A stretch of DNA of 64,000 nucleotides from Clostridium sp. CM027 (GTDB taxonomy: Bacteria; Bacillota; Clostridia; Clostridiales; Clostridiaceae). The position numbers and the translations under genes are program-made. The stretch lies in assembly GCF_024730565.1 (NCBI RefSeq), contig NZ_CP077725.1, forward strand, positions 620,001-684,000. Direction: 5' to 3'. This document shows positions 55,343 to 63,905 of the stretch, piece after piece (position 1 is the stretch's first letter; every line of letters starts with the position of its first letter). The notes below the pieces were generated by a model that saw only the letters and a program-made list of their open reading frames with translations, searched no databases and had not been told where the DNA came from.

Positions 55343-56857
55343 GTGATTGAAATAGCTGAAAATATTAGAAAAAGTTTTTATTTTGTTTCAAACGTTAAAA
55401 CTGGAACCTTAACTATAATTGATGGTCTTTGCAATACTATATTAAAAGAAATATCTGTAGGAAAAAGTCCATTTAAATTAGCTCTGAAAGATAACAATAC
55501 CATTAGTGTTGCTTGTGATGTGAGTAATACCATCTCATTTATTAATTATATTACTGGTGAAATAAAAGAAAATATTATTCCCAATAATGGCAACTTTCAA
55601 ATTGATACCATAAACAAAAAAATATACGTTTCAAATACCTCTGAAGTCACTATATATGATATAAACTTAGATAAGTTACTAGGTCGCATTAAAGGATTAT
55701 CAGCAATTATTGATTTAAGGCTTAATAAAGAAGGGTCTAAGCTATATGTATTAGATACATTATTAAAGGAATTAAGAATTTATAGTACAGAAAGTTATAG
55801 ACTTATACATTCATTTAAAAACCTAGGTATAAATCCAACTTATCTTTTAATATCCGAAGATGATAAAACCGCATACATTTCAATGCGAAATAATATATTA
55901 AAAATAGATATTAACTCAGAAAAGGTTACTGATTTAATTTTACCTAAGGGATCATTAATTGCTGGAATGATCTTAAAAGACGCTACCTTATACGCATCAA
56001 ATTTTGGACTAAACAGAATAGAGTTAATAAATACTAATACTAATGAAGCATATGATTTTATTATTACCTCAAAACCTGAACCTACCAGACTTTCTATAAC
56101 TGACGACTATACTAAGCTCTTGGTAGCTAATAGAAACCGTGAAAATCATGGCGGGATTGATATAATTGATTTAAAATCTAATTCTGTAATTGGTTCAATT
56201 CTGATGAATACACTTAATAGCCAGCCCTATGATGTTATTTCACTGAGACTTCCTTATACATATGTTCCACCAGCTGCAATAACTAATCTACAACCAGGCA
56301 ATCAGATAATAACCATTATAGCAAAAAAAATATTTGCATCATACAATGAAAATCTTAATTTCCCCATCATAAATATAAATTTACCTAAAAATATAAATTC
56401 TTCTTATATTTTTGAAAAAATAAAATTTGAACCTGGTATTATTGTAGAGCATTCCGAAATTAGAAGCCTTTTATCTACAACATCTGGGTTTTCAAGTATT
56501 AAATTTATTGGAAGAGTTAATTATATAATTGATTATCTTGAAGACAACAAAAATAACAGTATAAATGGATTTTTTGAAAAACCTATAGAAGTTTTTTTAG
56601 ATATTCCTAAAGACCGTGAATTAAATGAATTTCAACTCAATATTAAAACAATCACTGAACTTACAGATGCTCCAATAATTCTTCATAATGTTATAAGATT
56701 TGGTGTAACTACTTTGATGGAGTTAAATATAATAGGTGACGATGAAATATCTATTATTAATTCGAAAGAAACCCCTGATAATGCGGAAGAGCACTTCGAA
56801 GCATTCGATGGTTTTAGCGGCTCAATTTTTCCAGATGACACAGTGTTTACTCTTTAA
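55343..56857 (+). CDS. YVTN/YncE-like beta-propeller with SPOCS-like C-terminal domain
   Basis: A 504-residue protein. Residues 1 to about 320 are a seven-bladed propeller with YncE-type repeats (FVSNVKTGTLTIIDG, KLYVLDT, LYASNFGLNRIELINT). Residues about 340-470 look like a SPOCS/DUF3794 domain (GIIVEHSEIRSLL, IKFIGRVNYIIDYL), the fold of SipL and spore-coat proteins. No signal peptide. GTG start behind AAAGGG. The fusion suggests a spore-envelope scaffold; no such protein is known to me. Confidence 0.55.
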   Translation: MIEIAENIRKSFYFVSNVKTGTLTIIDGLCNTILKEISVGKSPFKLALKDNNTISVACDVSNTISFINYITGEIKENIIPNNGNFQIDTINKKIYVSNTSEVTIYDINLDKLLGRIKGLSAIIDLRLNKEGSKLYVLDTLLKELRIYSTESYRLIHSFKNLGINPTYLLISEDDKTAYISMRNNILKIDINSEKVTDLILPKGSLIAGMILKDATLYASNFGLNRIELINTNTNEAYDFIITSKPEPTRLSITDDYTKLLVANRNRENHGGIDIIDLKSNSVIGSILMNTLNSQPYDVISLRLPYTYVPPAAITNLQPGNQIITIIAKKIFASYNENLNFPIININLPKNINSSYIFEKIKFEPGIIVEHSEIRSLLSTTSGFSSIKFIGRVNYIIDYLEDNKNNSINGFFEKPIEVFLDIPKDRELNEFQLNIKTITELTDAPIILHNVIRFGVTTLMELNIIGDDEISIINSKETPDNAEEHFEAFDGFSGSIFPDDTVFTL

Positions 56858-56888
56858 ATAAACATTTCAACATATTTGTTCTGCTTAC

Positions 56889-56930
56889 AAGATGATTTCT
56901 GCAATATAAACAGAAGTCATCTTTTTTGGG
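56889..56930 (+). terminator. terminator after beta-propeller gene
   Basis: AGATGATTTCTG / CAGAAGTCATCT stem with one bulge followed by TTTTTT. Confidence 0.7.
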
Positions 56931-57076
56931 TTACATCTATATATCATTTATAGTGGTTTGATCAGATGCTTTAAGTTTCTGTTATTATAATAATGTGTAT
57001 CAGCGTGTATTACTTTCCAAAGACAAACCCTTCTGAATTATGTTATAATATTCTAATGTACAGGAGGGGTGATTTT

Positions 57077-57949
57077 ATGAGTAGCATTGCAGGAGAAGGT
57101 TGTGAAATATTAGTTCCATTTAATGATAGAAAACCACTAGCGGAAATAGAACGTAGTCTTATTACAACCTTTAGAAAGCCTATTTGGAGAAAATTCATTA
57201 AGGCTATAATAGATTATAATTTAGTTTGCGAGGGTGATAAAATTGCTGTAGCTATCTCGGGCGGTAAGGATAGTCTAATAATGGCTAAATTATTTCAAGA
57301 GTTACAACTTCACGGTAAATTTAATTTTGAATTAGAGTATATTGCTATGGATCCTGGTTACCATAAAAATATAAAAGAACTATTAATTGATAATTGTAAA
57401 CATCTAAATATTCCTGTGAAAATATTTGAATCAAGAGTTTTTGATATAATTGATAGTATAGCTAAGGATTATCCTTGTTACATGTGTGCAAAAATGCGCA
57501 GAGGTGCATTATATGCAAAAGCAAAAGAGTTAGGTTGTAATAAACTTGCCCTTGGACATCATTTTAATGACGTAGTCGAAACCACTATGTTAAATGTTCT
57601 TTATTCAGGAAATTTTAAGACTATGCTTCCAAAATTAAAAGCACAAAATTTCGAAGGTATGGAATTAATTCGTCCTCTTTATTATATTGAAGAACAATAT
57701 ATTGTGGATTTCACTCAAAACAGTGGTATTTGGCCACTAAATTGTGCATGCATGGTGGCAGCTAAAAAGATAGGCAATAAACGTCATGAAATTAAAGATT
57801 TAGTTAAAGAGTTAAAGAAGAATTTTAGCGGTGCTGATAAATCTATTTTTAGAGCCGCACAAAATGTTAATATGGATTCTATCTTAGGTTGGCAAAAAAA
57901 TGGTGAGAATTATTCGTATTTAGACTTTTATGATGAAAATGAAGATTAA
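57077..57949 (+). CDS. TtcA-like tRNA sulfurtransferase (PP-loop ATPase)
   Basis: A 290-residue PP-loop enzyme of the TtcA/TtuA group that thiolates tRNA bases. ATP-binding SGGKDS at about residue 64, CYMC near 135 and NCAC near 225 give Cys pairs able to hold an Fe-S cluster. ATG 57077 has CAGGAGGGGTG upstream; an earlier frame start lacks a site. Confidence 0.88.
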   Translation: MSSIAGEGCEILVPFNDRKPLAEIERSLITTFRKPIWRKFIKAIIDYNLVCEGDKIAVAISGGKDSLIMAKLFQELQLHGKFNFELEYIAMDPGYHKNIKELLIDNCKHLNIPVKIFESRVFDIIDSIAKDYPCYMCAKMRRGALYAKAKELGCNKLALGHHFNDVVETTMLNVLYSGNFKTMLPKLKAQNFEGMELIRPLYYIEEQYIVDFTQNSGIWPLNCACMVAAKKIGNKRHEIKDLVKELKKNFSGADKSIFRAAQNVNMDSILGWQKNGENYSYLDFYDENED

Positions 57950-57980
57950 AAAATAGTGCTTATTAGCACTATTTTTCAGT
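57950..57980. terminator. bidirectional terminator
   Basis: AAATAGTGC / GCACTATTT stem with A- and T-runs. Confidence 0.8.
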
Positions 57981-58241
57981 TGGTTTTAATTCTTCTATCA
58001 TAAACTTATCAAAGTAAATTTCCTCTATAAAATTATTTTCGTCAAAACTAGTTTTATGTCTTTTATTGTATTCATTAATATTAGATTTTAGCCAGTACGG
58101 TGTTGAAATATCAAATTTGTAACATAACTCTGAAATGCACGCTTTTAGATTTTCCTGGTAATTATCTTCTAGCTTCGACATTGACACTTCATCCATAATA
58201 ATTCTATTATCTTTGATTAATTTACCCCAGATTTTTAACAT
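57969..58241 (-). CDS. hypothetical protein
   Basis: A 90-residue protein, helical, with a WLKSNINEYNKRHKTSFDEN segment seen in clostridial proteins of unknown function. AAGGAGG precedes the ATG. A 22-bp palindrome lies 27 bp upstream. Confidence 0.65.
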   Translation of the reverse strand: MLKIWGKLIKDNRIIMDEVSMSKLEDNYQENLKACISELCYKFDISTPYWLKSNINEYNKRHKTSFDENNFIEEIYFDKFMIEELKPTEK

Positions 58242-58267
58242 GTTTGCCTCCTTGCTTATCTTTGCAT

Positions 58268-58289
58268 ATAGATAACAGCTGTTATCTAT
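58268..58289. promoter_or_regulatory. 22-bp perfect palindrome, operator candidate
   Basis: ATAGATAACAG followed directly by its complement, just upstream of the 57969 gene. Candidate repressor site or cruciform. The rest of 58242-58651 is AT-rich with AACATAAAT...ATTTATGTT (about 58407-58455) and no gene. Confidence 0.5.
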
Positions 58290-58651
58290 TATCCTCTTGG
58301 TTTAGAAAACATCAGTTGATTAATTGTCCCATAGAGTCGAATATTTTTTGCTAATCACAAGTTTATCATAAATGAAAGCTAAAGTCATGCAATATGTTAT
58401 GTCCATAAACATAAATAGTAATACAGTATACTAGCCTATTTATATTTATGTTCCTCAATAATATATTGCAAATTTTTATCTTAATTGAAATAGTAAAAAT
58501 TGATTATTTTCCTTGAATATTGCATATACTCAATTTAAGATATCTTTAAAAAATAACTAGATAGAGCATTTCGATTCTTAAAATAGTTAATCAAATTAAT
58601 ACACCAATATTTGTATGCATTGAGAATAAAACATAGGAGGGGCAACAACAT

Positions 58652-60022
58652 ATGATAAATTTAAGTGTAATTCATTATGCATATATAATCATTATTCTAA
58701 TAATTACAGTTATAATTACACTTAAAAAAGATGTAATACTTCCATGCATTGTGGGCATTTGCGTAATAGGTTATATTTTTACAGGTGATGTTCTAAGTGC
58801 TGTTCAGATTATATATAAGGCCGTAGTAGTGTCGGGTAAAGAATTTATTGAAATAGTTGTAGTTATTGCTTTAGTTAATTCAATGTCTAGTTCATTACAT
58901 GACCTGGGTGCAGATGAATTAATTATAAAACCTATAAGGAAATTAATGATAAATAAAACATTGTCATTTTTTATTCTAGGAATTACGGTTACTGTAACCT
59001 CGTGGTTTATTTGGCCCACACCTGCAATAGTTTTTATAGGTGCTTTAATGGTGCCTGCAGCAATAGAATCTGGATTGCCACCTGTATGGGCCGCAGTTGT
59101 TTTATGTTTATTCGGAAATGGAGTTGCTTTATCAAGCGATTTTGTTCTTCAAGCAGCACCATCAATAACCGCTAAGACTGCAAACTTGCCTAATGCATTA
59201 GGAATTATTAAAGAATGTCTTCCCTTTTGGGGTATAATGAGTATAGTTACTATAATTTTAGCATTTATACTTATGAAAAAAGATAAAATCTCTAAAATTA
59301 TGGTTGATGCAACAATAATTGAAACTAGAAAATTAATACAAAATCATTCAATAGGAATAAAAATAATGGCAATTGTTACCCCTTTATCATTTATAATAGA
59401 TATCATATTCATTAAAAAATTCAACTTCATAGGTTCAGACTCTACAGCTCTAATAGGTGGTACAGCAGCAATAATAATGATTATTTCATCTATAATACAT
59501 ACTGATTTTAGAACGTCATTAGGAGAGGTTACTAAATATATTAAAAGCGGTTTTACTTTTGGTATAAACATATTTGCACCAATTATAATTATTGGTGCGT
59601 TCTTTTTTCTAGGAAGTGAAAGTACCGCAGTTGATATATTGGGTAATGGAGCTAGCGGCCTTCTAAGTGATATAGGAATATATGCTGCAAGCAAGATACC
59701 ATTATCTAAATACTCAGTTATAGGTATCCAAACAGCAGTAAGTACTCTTCTTGGACTTAGCGGTTCAGGTTTCGCAGGTCTACCGCTCGTAGGCACTTTA
59801 GCTAACACCTTTTCAAATACTATTAATATAGACAAGGAAAAGGTTGCGGCATTTGGTCAAATAATTACAATATGGATAGGTGGAGGAACTATAATCCCTT
59901 GGAGTGTAGTTGCTGCAGCAGGAATATGTAAGGTTGAACCCTTTGACGTAGCTAGAAAAAATGTTATTCCTGTTATTTGTGGAATAGTTGCTACCGTGCT
60001 ACTAGCTATGATAATATTATAG
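58652..60022 (+). CDS. putative ion-transporter-superfamily permease
   Basis: A 456-residue integral membrane protein with about 11-12 hydrophobic helices, resembling the GntP/CitMHS/DcuC superfamily architecture (two inverted halves; conserved GSGFAGLPLVGTLA and FIWPTPAIVFIGALMVPAA). Substrate unknown, possibly an organic anion. AGGAGGGGC ribosome site. Not linked to another metabolic gene. Confidence 0.7.
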   Translation: MINLSVIHYAYIIIILIITVIITLKKDVILPCIVGICVIGYIFTGDVLSAVQIIYKAVVVSGKEFIEIVVVIALVNSMSSSLHDLGADELIIKPIRKLMINKTLSFFILGITVTVTSWFIWPTPAIVFIGALMVPAAIESGLPPVWAAVVLCLFGNGVALSSDFVLQAAPSITAKTANLPNALGIIKECLPFWGIMSIVTIILAFILMKKDKISKIMVDATIIETRKLIQNHSIGIKIMAIVTPLSFIIDIIFIKKFNFIGSDSTALIGGTAAIIMIISSIIHTDFRTSLGEVTKYIKSGFTFGINIFAPIIIIGAFFFLGSESTAVDILGNGASGLLSDIGIYAASKIPLSKYSVIGIQTAVSTLLGLSGSGFAGLPLVGTLANTFSNTINIDKEKVAAFGQIITIWIGGGTIIPWSVVAAAGICKVEPFDVARKNVIPVICGIVATVLLAMIIL

Positions 60023-60023
60023 T

Positions 60024-60073
60024 CTAACGACATTTCAGAAGTCTTTGCCGCGGCACCGCAGGTGATGATTTAA
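60024..60073 (+). repeat. dispersed hairpin repeat, short copy E
   Basis: Keeps only the ends: CTAACGACATTTC and GCAGGTGATGATTTAA, 50 bp together. Confidence 0.6.
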
Positions 60074-60117
60074 CCATTTAAAAAATAGAATAATATATTT
60101 TAAGGAGAATTTCAAAG

Positions 60118-60456
60118 ATGAATATTCAATGTTTTGGAAGAAAAAAGTGTTTTGACACACAAAAAACTGAACGATATTTTAAGGAAAGAAATATAAAATA
60201 TCAATTTATAGATTTTAATATTAAAGGACTAAGTAAGGGTGAATTACAAAGTGTGAAACATTCTGTAGGATTAAACAATTTAATTAACACGAAAGCAAAG
60301 GATTATAAAAAATCAAATTTACAGCAAATTAGAGGTGAGGAGACCAAAGAAGAAATTTTATTGAAAAATCCTCAACTTTTTAATACCCCTATAGTACGTA
60401 ATGGAAAGGAAGCCACTGTGGGCTATGTACCAGAGATATGGACAACCTGGGAATAA
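60118..60456 (+). CDS. ArsC/Spx family protein
   Basis: A 112-residue ArsC-like thioredoxin-fold protein. The usual start CxGxxxC-DTQK is CFGRKKCFDTQK, and FNTPIVRNGKEATVGY is the C-terminal loop. Could be a glutaredoxin-type arsenate reductase or an oxidoreductase of Yffb type; substrate unproven. Confidence 0.8.
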   Translation: MNIQCFGRKKCFDTQKTERYFKERNIKYQFIDFNIKGLSKGELQSVKHSVGLNNLINTKAKDYKKSNLQQIRGEETKEEILLKNPQLFNTPIVRNGKEATVGYVPEIWTTWE

Positions 60457-60540
60457 GGGATATTCAATTAAATAATAAGTCAGTATATTAACAGCTTTGA
60501 CTTGTTATTTATTTTCATGCCCCTAAATAATATTAAATAT

Positions 60541-60580
60541 GTATTTTAGAAGATATCATTAGATTATCTCCTAAAATACT
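60541..60580. terminator. terminator between arsC-like gene and bioY
   Basis: GTATTTTAGAAGATA / TATCTCCTAAAATAC stem. Confidence 0.7.
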
Positions 60581-60597
60581 ACAATAACTTATGAATA

Positions 60598-61152
60598 TTA
60601 ATTTGAATTCGAATGTTTTGATAATCTAGGGATTAATTGTTTAGCTATGATTATAGCTATAATTGCCTTTATAATATCTCCAGGTATAAATGGTATGCAA
60701 GCGTATTTAAGAGCTGCATAAAAATTTATATTTTTCCCTAAATAATTCGTAAAAATAAAATAAAAGTAGGGTATCCCCATAAGATACATTACGGAACTTC
60801 CTAAAATAACAGAACATATTATTGTAGAAAGAGATTTATTTTTCTCTGTAATCTTGCCAATTACATATGCTACAACAATAAAAGATATTAAAAATCCAAA
60901 GGTAGGACTTACTACAGAAGTTAATCCTCCTGTTCCGCCAGAAAAAACAGGTAATCCAATTAACCCCAAAATAAGGTATGTGATTTGAGATAGTGCACCT
61001 AACTTGGCACCTAATATAAGTCCAGATAAAAGAACAAAAAAAGATTGTAGCGTTATAGGAACTGGACCTAGAGGTATAGAAATAAAGCCTCCTACTGCCG
61101 TTAATGCAGTAAATAATGCAGTAATTATTAAATCTCGTGTAGATAATTTCAA
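60598..61152 (-). CDS. bioY: biotin transporter BioY (ECF S component)
   Basis: A 184-residue BioY: starts STRDLIITALFTALTAVGGF, has GPVPITLQSFFVLLSG and GGTGGLTSVVSPTFGF. Five to six membrane helices. It is the biotin-binding subunit of an ECF importer that uses shared ECF ATPases. A palindromic BirA-like operator sits upstream. Confidence 0.93.
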   Translation of the reverse strand: MKLSTRDLIITALFTALTAVGGFISIPLGPVPITLQSFFVLLSGLILGAKLGALSQITYLILGLIGLPVFSGGTGGLTSVVSPTFGFLISFIVVAYVIGKITEKNKSLSTIICSVILGSSVMYLMGIPYFYFIFTNYLGKNINFYAALKYACIPFIPGDIIKAIIAIIIAKQLIPRLSKHSNSN

Positions 61153-61196
61153 AATAAATTCCTCCCTAAAAAATTATAAATATGATGTCTGAAACA

Positions 61197-61229
61197 TTGT
61201 AAACCCAATTAAATTTATGGTTTACAATG
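61197..61229. promoter_or_regulatory. BirA operator of bioY
   Basis: ATTGTAAACC, 13 nt, GGTTTACAAT, matching the Firmicute BirA palindrome class. Located about 45-77 bp before bioY. Confidence 0.7.
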
Positions 61230-61303
61230 ATAATATCATGGATTATTTTGAAAGTCAAACAAACTATAGCTAAGAATTTATTATTTAACAGGAGGGTTTA
61301 AAA

Positions 61304-62254
61304 TTGTATTTAATTAGTTTTCTTGAATTTATTGAAATTAAAACAAAATTGGCCAGTATGATACCATTTATATTGGGAACACTTTATTCTTTATACCGAT
61401 ATAAAAGCTTTAATTTGAAAAATTTTATTATTATGGGTATCTCACTATTAACATTCGATATGGCTACAACCGCAATTAACAATTATATTGATTACAAAAA
61501 AGATTTAAAGTGTAACAGACATAATCATGAAAATAAAAATGGAATCATAAGATATAACATCAAAGAATCCACAGCTGTAGCTATAATTTTTACCTTACTT
61601 GCAATAGCAATTTTCTTTGGGATTCTATTAACTTTAAACACTAATGTAGTTGTGCTCTTAATTGGAATTATTTCATTTTTAGCAGGTATATTCTATACAT
61701 ATGGGCCTATTCCAATTTCACGTATGCCACTAGGTGAAGTATTTTCTGGAGTATTTATGGGATTTATAATTCTATTTTTAGCTTGTTACATTCATATATC
61801 TGATAGAAATATAATTTCTATAATGTATGTTAGTAATATGTTAAACATCAGCATAAATCTAGTAGAATTGTTTTATATCTTTTTGATCTCCACCCCAACA
61901 ATCAATGGCATAGCAAATATAATGCTTGCTAATAACATTTGCGATCTTGAAGAGGATATAACAAATAAGAGATACACGTTGCCTTACTATTTAGGTAAGG
62001 GGAATGCACTTACCTTATTTAAGACCCTATATTATATTGCATACCTAGATATTATAATTTTAGTTATATTGAAAATTTCACCAGTTTCATCATTGCTGGT
62101 AATTTTAACTATAATACCATTGAATAAAAATATAAAATTATTTCACCAAAACCCTATTAAAAGTGAAACCTTCATTTTATCCGTGAAAAATTTTGCATTA
62201 ATGAACATGACTCACATCATATTAGTATTAATAGCGCTTATATTTAATTGGTAG
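61304..62254 (+). CDS. MenA-like polyprenyltransferase
   Basis: A 316-residue UbiA-superfamily prenyltransferase of the 1,4-dihydroxy-2-naphthoate (MenA/DmkA) type: NNYIDYKKDLKC (first Asp motif) and YTYGPIPISRMPLGEVFSG. Membrane protein with about eight helices. TTG start behind AGGAGG. Listeria DmkA-like enzymes of this type make demethylmenaquinone for extracellular electron transfer. It is distinct from the UbiA at 19967. The IscB element begins directly after its stop codon. Confidence 0.85.
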   Translation: MYLISFLEFIEIKTKLASMIPFILGTLYSLYRYKSFNLKNFIIMGISLLTFDMATTAINNYIDYKKDLKCNRHNHENKNGIIRYNIKESTAVAIIFTLLAIAIFFGILLTLNTNVVVLLIGIISFLAGIFYTYGPIPISRMPLGEVFSGVFMGFIILFLACYIHISDRNIISIMYVSNMLNISINLVELFYIFLISTPTINGIANIMLANNICDLEEDITNKRYTLPYYLGKGNALTLFKTLYYIAYLDIIILVILKISPVSSLLVILTIIPLNKNIKLFHQNPIKSETFILSVKNFALMNMTHIILVLIALIFNW

Positions 62255-62494
62255 GTGTCAACTACCAACTACCCTAAAGGGTAGTGGCTTGTAGGAGTAA
62301 ACAAGTCGGTTGAATAGCCTAAGACTTAACAGACTACGTTATGTGAGAATATATAGGTACTTCAAGATACTTCTCTAGTCTTGAACACTACGGTCTAATT
62401 TTAAACATCTCTGATGGTAGGAGAAGTGAGTTAGATATTCAAAACCTTGCATAACATTGGCGAAGAGAACCAACTCTGAAAGGAGGTAGACTTT
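62255..62494 (+). ncRNA. omega-RNA (IscB guide RNA) region
   Basis: The 240 nt between the prenyltransferase stop and iscB hold successive stems: ACTACCC-TAAA-GGGTAGT (62268-62285), CTTGT/ACAAG (62288-62305), CAAC/GTTG (62259/62309), TTCAAGA/TCTTGAA (about 62362-62388) and a distant GTTATG/CATAAC pairing. This matches the upstream omega-RNA scaffolds of IscB systems. The guide would be the sequence just left of the element (20 nt ending about 62254). Exact 5' boundary uncertain. Confidence 0.7.
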
Positions 62495-63898
62495 ATGATA
62501 GTCTACGTATTAAACAAAATAGGAAAAGCATTAATGCCTACTACACCTAGAAAATCTAGGTTATTGCTAAAACAAAAGAAAGCAAAAGTTGTAACAATTA
62601 AGCCATTCACAATTCAATTAATTTTTGGTAGTAGTGGATACAAGCAGGATATTACATTAGGAATTGATAGTGGATATAACAATGTTGGATTTTCTGCTGT
62701 AACTGAAAAGAAAGAATTAATTGTAGGTGAATTAACATTACTACAAGGTATGAAAGAAAGATTATTAGAAAAGTCAAGATATAGAAAAATAAGACGTTCA
62801 AGATTAAGGCATAGAAAAACTAGATGGAGCAATAGGACAAAATCAAAACCAAAAGGGTGGTTAGCACCTAGTTTACAACACAAATTAGATTCTCATATTA
62901 AGTTTATTGATAGTTTATATAAGATATTGCCAATAACTAAATGTATTATAGAAGTTGCGAGCTTTGACATTCAAAAAATGAAGAATGACAATATTAGTGG
63001 AGTAGAATACCAACAGGGAGATATGATGGCATTTTGGAATACTAGAGAATATGTACTTCATAGAGATAATCACAAATGTCAAAATCCTAACTGTAAGAAC
63101 AAAGGCAAAGAACAAATATTAGAAGTACATCATATTAAATTTAAAAGTCATGGTGGAACAGATTCTCCTAGTAATTTAATAACTTTATGTAACAAGTGCC
63201 ACACTTCTCCTAACCATAAAAAAGGAAAATTCTTATACGATTGGTGTATGGAAGGTAAGAAAGTTAGAGGATTTAAAGATGCTACCTTTATGAGTATGAT
63301 TAGATGGTATTTAGTCAATAAGTTAAAAGAAAACCATAGTAATATTGAGACAACTTATGGCTATATAACAAAAAATCATAGGATTGAAAACAAAATAGAA
63401 AAAACTCATTATAATGATGCTTTTGCTATAGTTAAAGGTATTAACCAAGTTAGAAATTCAAAGATATTTGAGGTTAAACAAGTAAGAAGAAATAATAGAA
63501 GTTTAGAAAAATTTTATGATTCTAAATATATTGATATACGAACTGGAGAAAAAGTAAGTGGTGGAGATTTAAACAACGGCAGAAGAACTAGAAATAAAAA
63601 TTTAAATTCTGAAAATTTACATCAATATAGGGGTAAGAAGCTATCAAAAGGACAGAGAAGAATAAGAAAGGTTAAATATTTCTATCAACCTAATGATTTA
63701 GTTAATTATGAAGGAAAAATTTATAGTGTTAAAGGGACTCAAAATGGTGGAGCATATATAAGATTAAACGAAATTAAGAAAGTTCCTAGAGTTGATTTAT
63801 TAACGCCTTATAAGTTTATGAAAGGATTTGTGTATGGATTATACATCAAGGAATCACAGCAAATACTTGATAATGGTGCATTTAATATTTGTTTGTAA
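62495..63898 (+). CDS. iscB: IscB RNA-guided DNA endonuclease
   Basis: A 467-residue IscB, the Cas9 ancestor type. Order: PLMP domain (VYVLNKIGKALMPTTPRKSR), RuvC-I Asp58 (LGIDSG), Arg-rich bridge helix (94-113), RuvC-II Glu153 (IIEVASFDIQ), HNH (REYVLHRDNHKCQ..., Glu210 and His212-His213, with CQNPNC and CNKCH zinc ligands), RuvC-III His305/Asp308 (HYNDAF), then a C-terminal TAM-interacting region. All catalytic residues are intact. AAAGGAGG lies before the ATG. Confidence 0.92.
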   Translation: MIVYVLNKIGKALMPTTPRKSRLLLKQKKAKVVTIKPFTIQLIFGSSGYKQDITLGIDSGYNNVGFSAVTEKKELIVGELTLLQGMKERLLEKSRYRKIRRSRLRHRKTRWSNRTKSKPKGWLAPSLQHKLDSHIKFIDSLYKILPITKCIIEVASFDIQKMKNDNISGVEYQQGDMMAFWNTREYVLHRDNHKCQNPNCKNKGKEQILEVHHIKFKSHGGTDSPSNLITLCNKCHTSPNHKKGKFLYDWCMEGKKVRGFKDATFMSMIRWYLVNKLKENHSNIETTYGYITKNHRIENKIEKTHYNDAFAIVKGINQVRNSKIFEVKQVRRNNRSLEKFYDSKYIDIRTGEKVSGGDLNNGRRTRNKNLNSENLHQYRGKKLSKGQRRIRKVKYFYQPNDLVNYEGKIYSVKGTQNGGAYIRLNEIKKVPRVDLLTPYKFMKGFVYGLYIKESQQILDNGAFNICL

Positions 63899-63905
63899 GT
63901 ATCGC

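Larger units (their letters stand above)
62255..63905 (+). mobile_element. IscB-encoding element (IS200/IS605-like), no transposase seen
   Basis: Comprises the omega-RNA region and iscB. No TnpA is present in the window, so it is likely a non-autonomous or transposase-lacking unit. Left end lies at or just after the prenyltransferase stop; right end is close to 63905. Confidence 0.5.

Noticed and set aside
59344-59835. 163-codon minus-strand ORF
   Set aside because: Antisense shadow of the 58652 permease; hydrophobic by mirror composition only.
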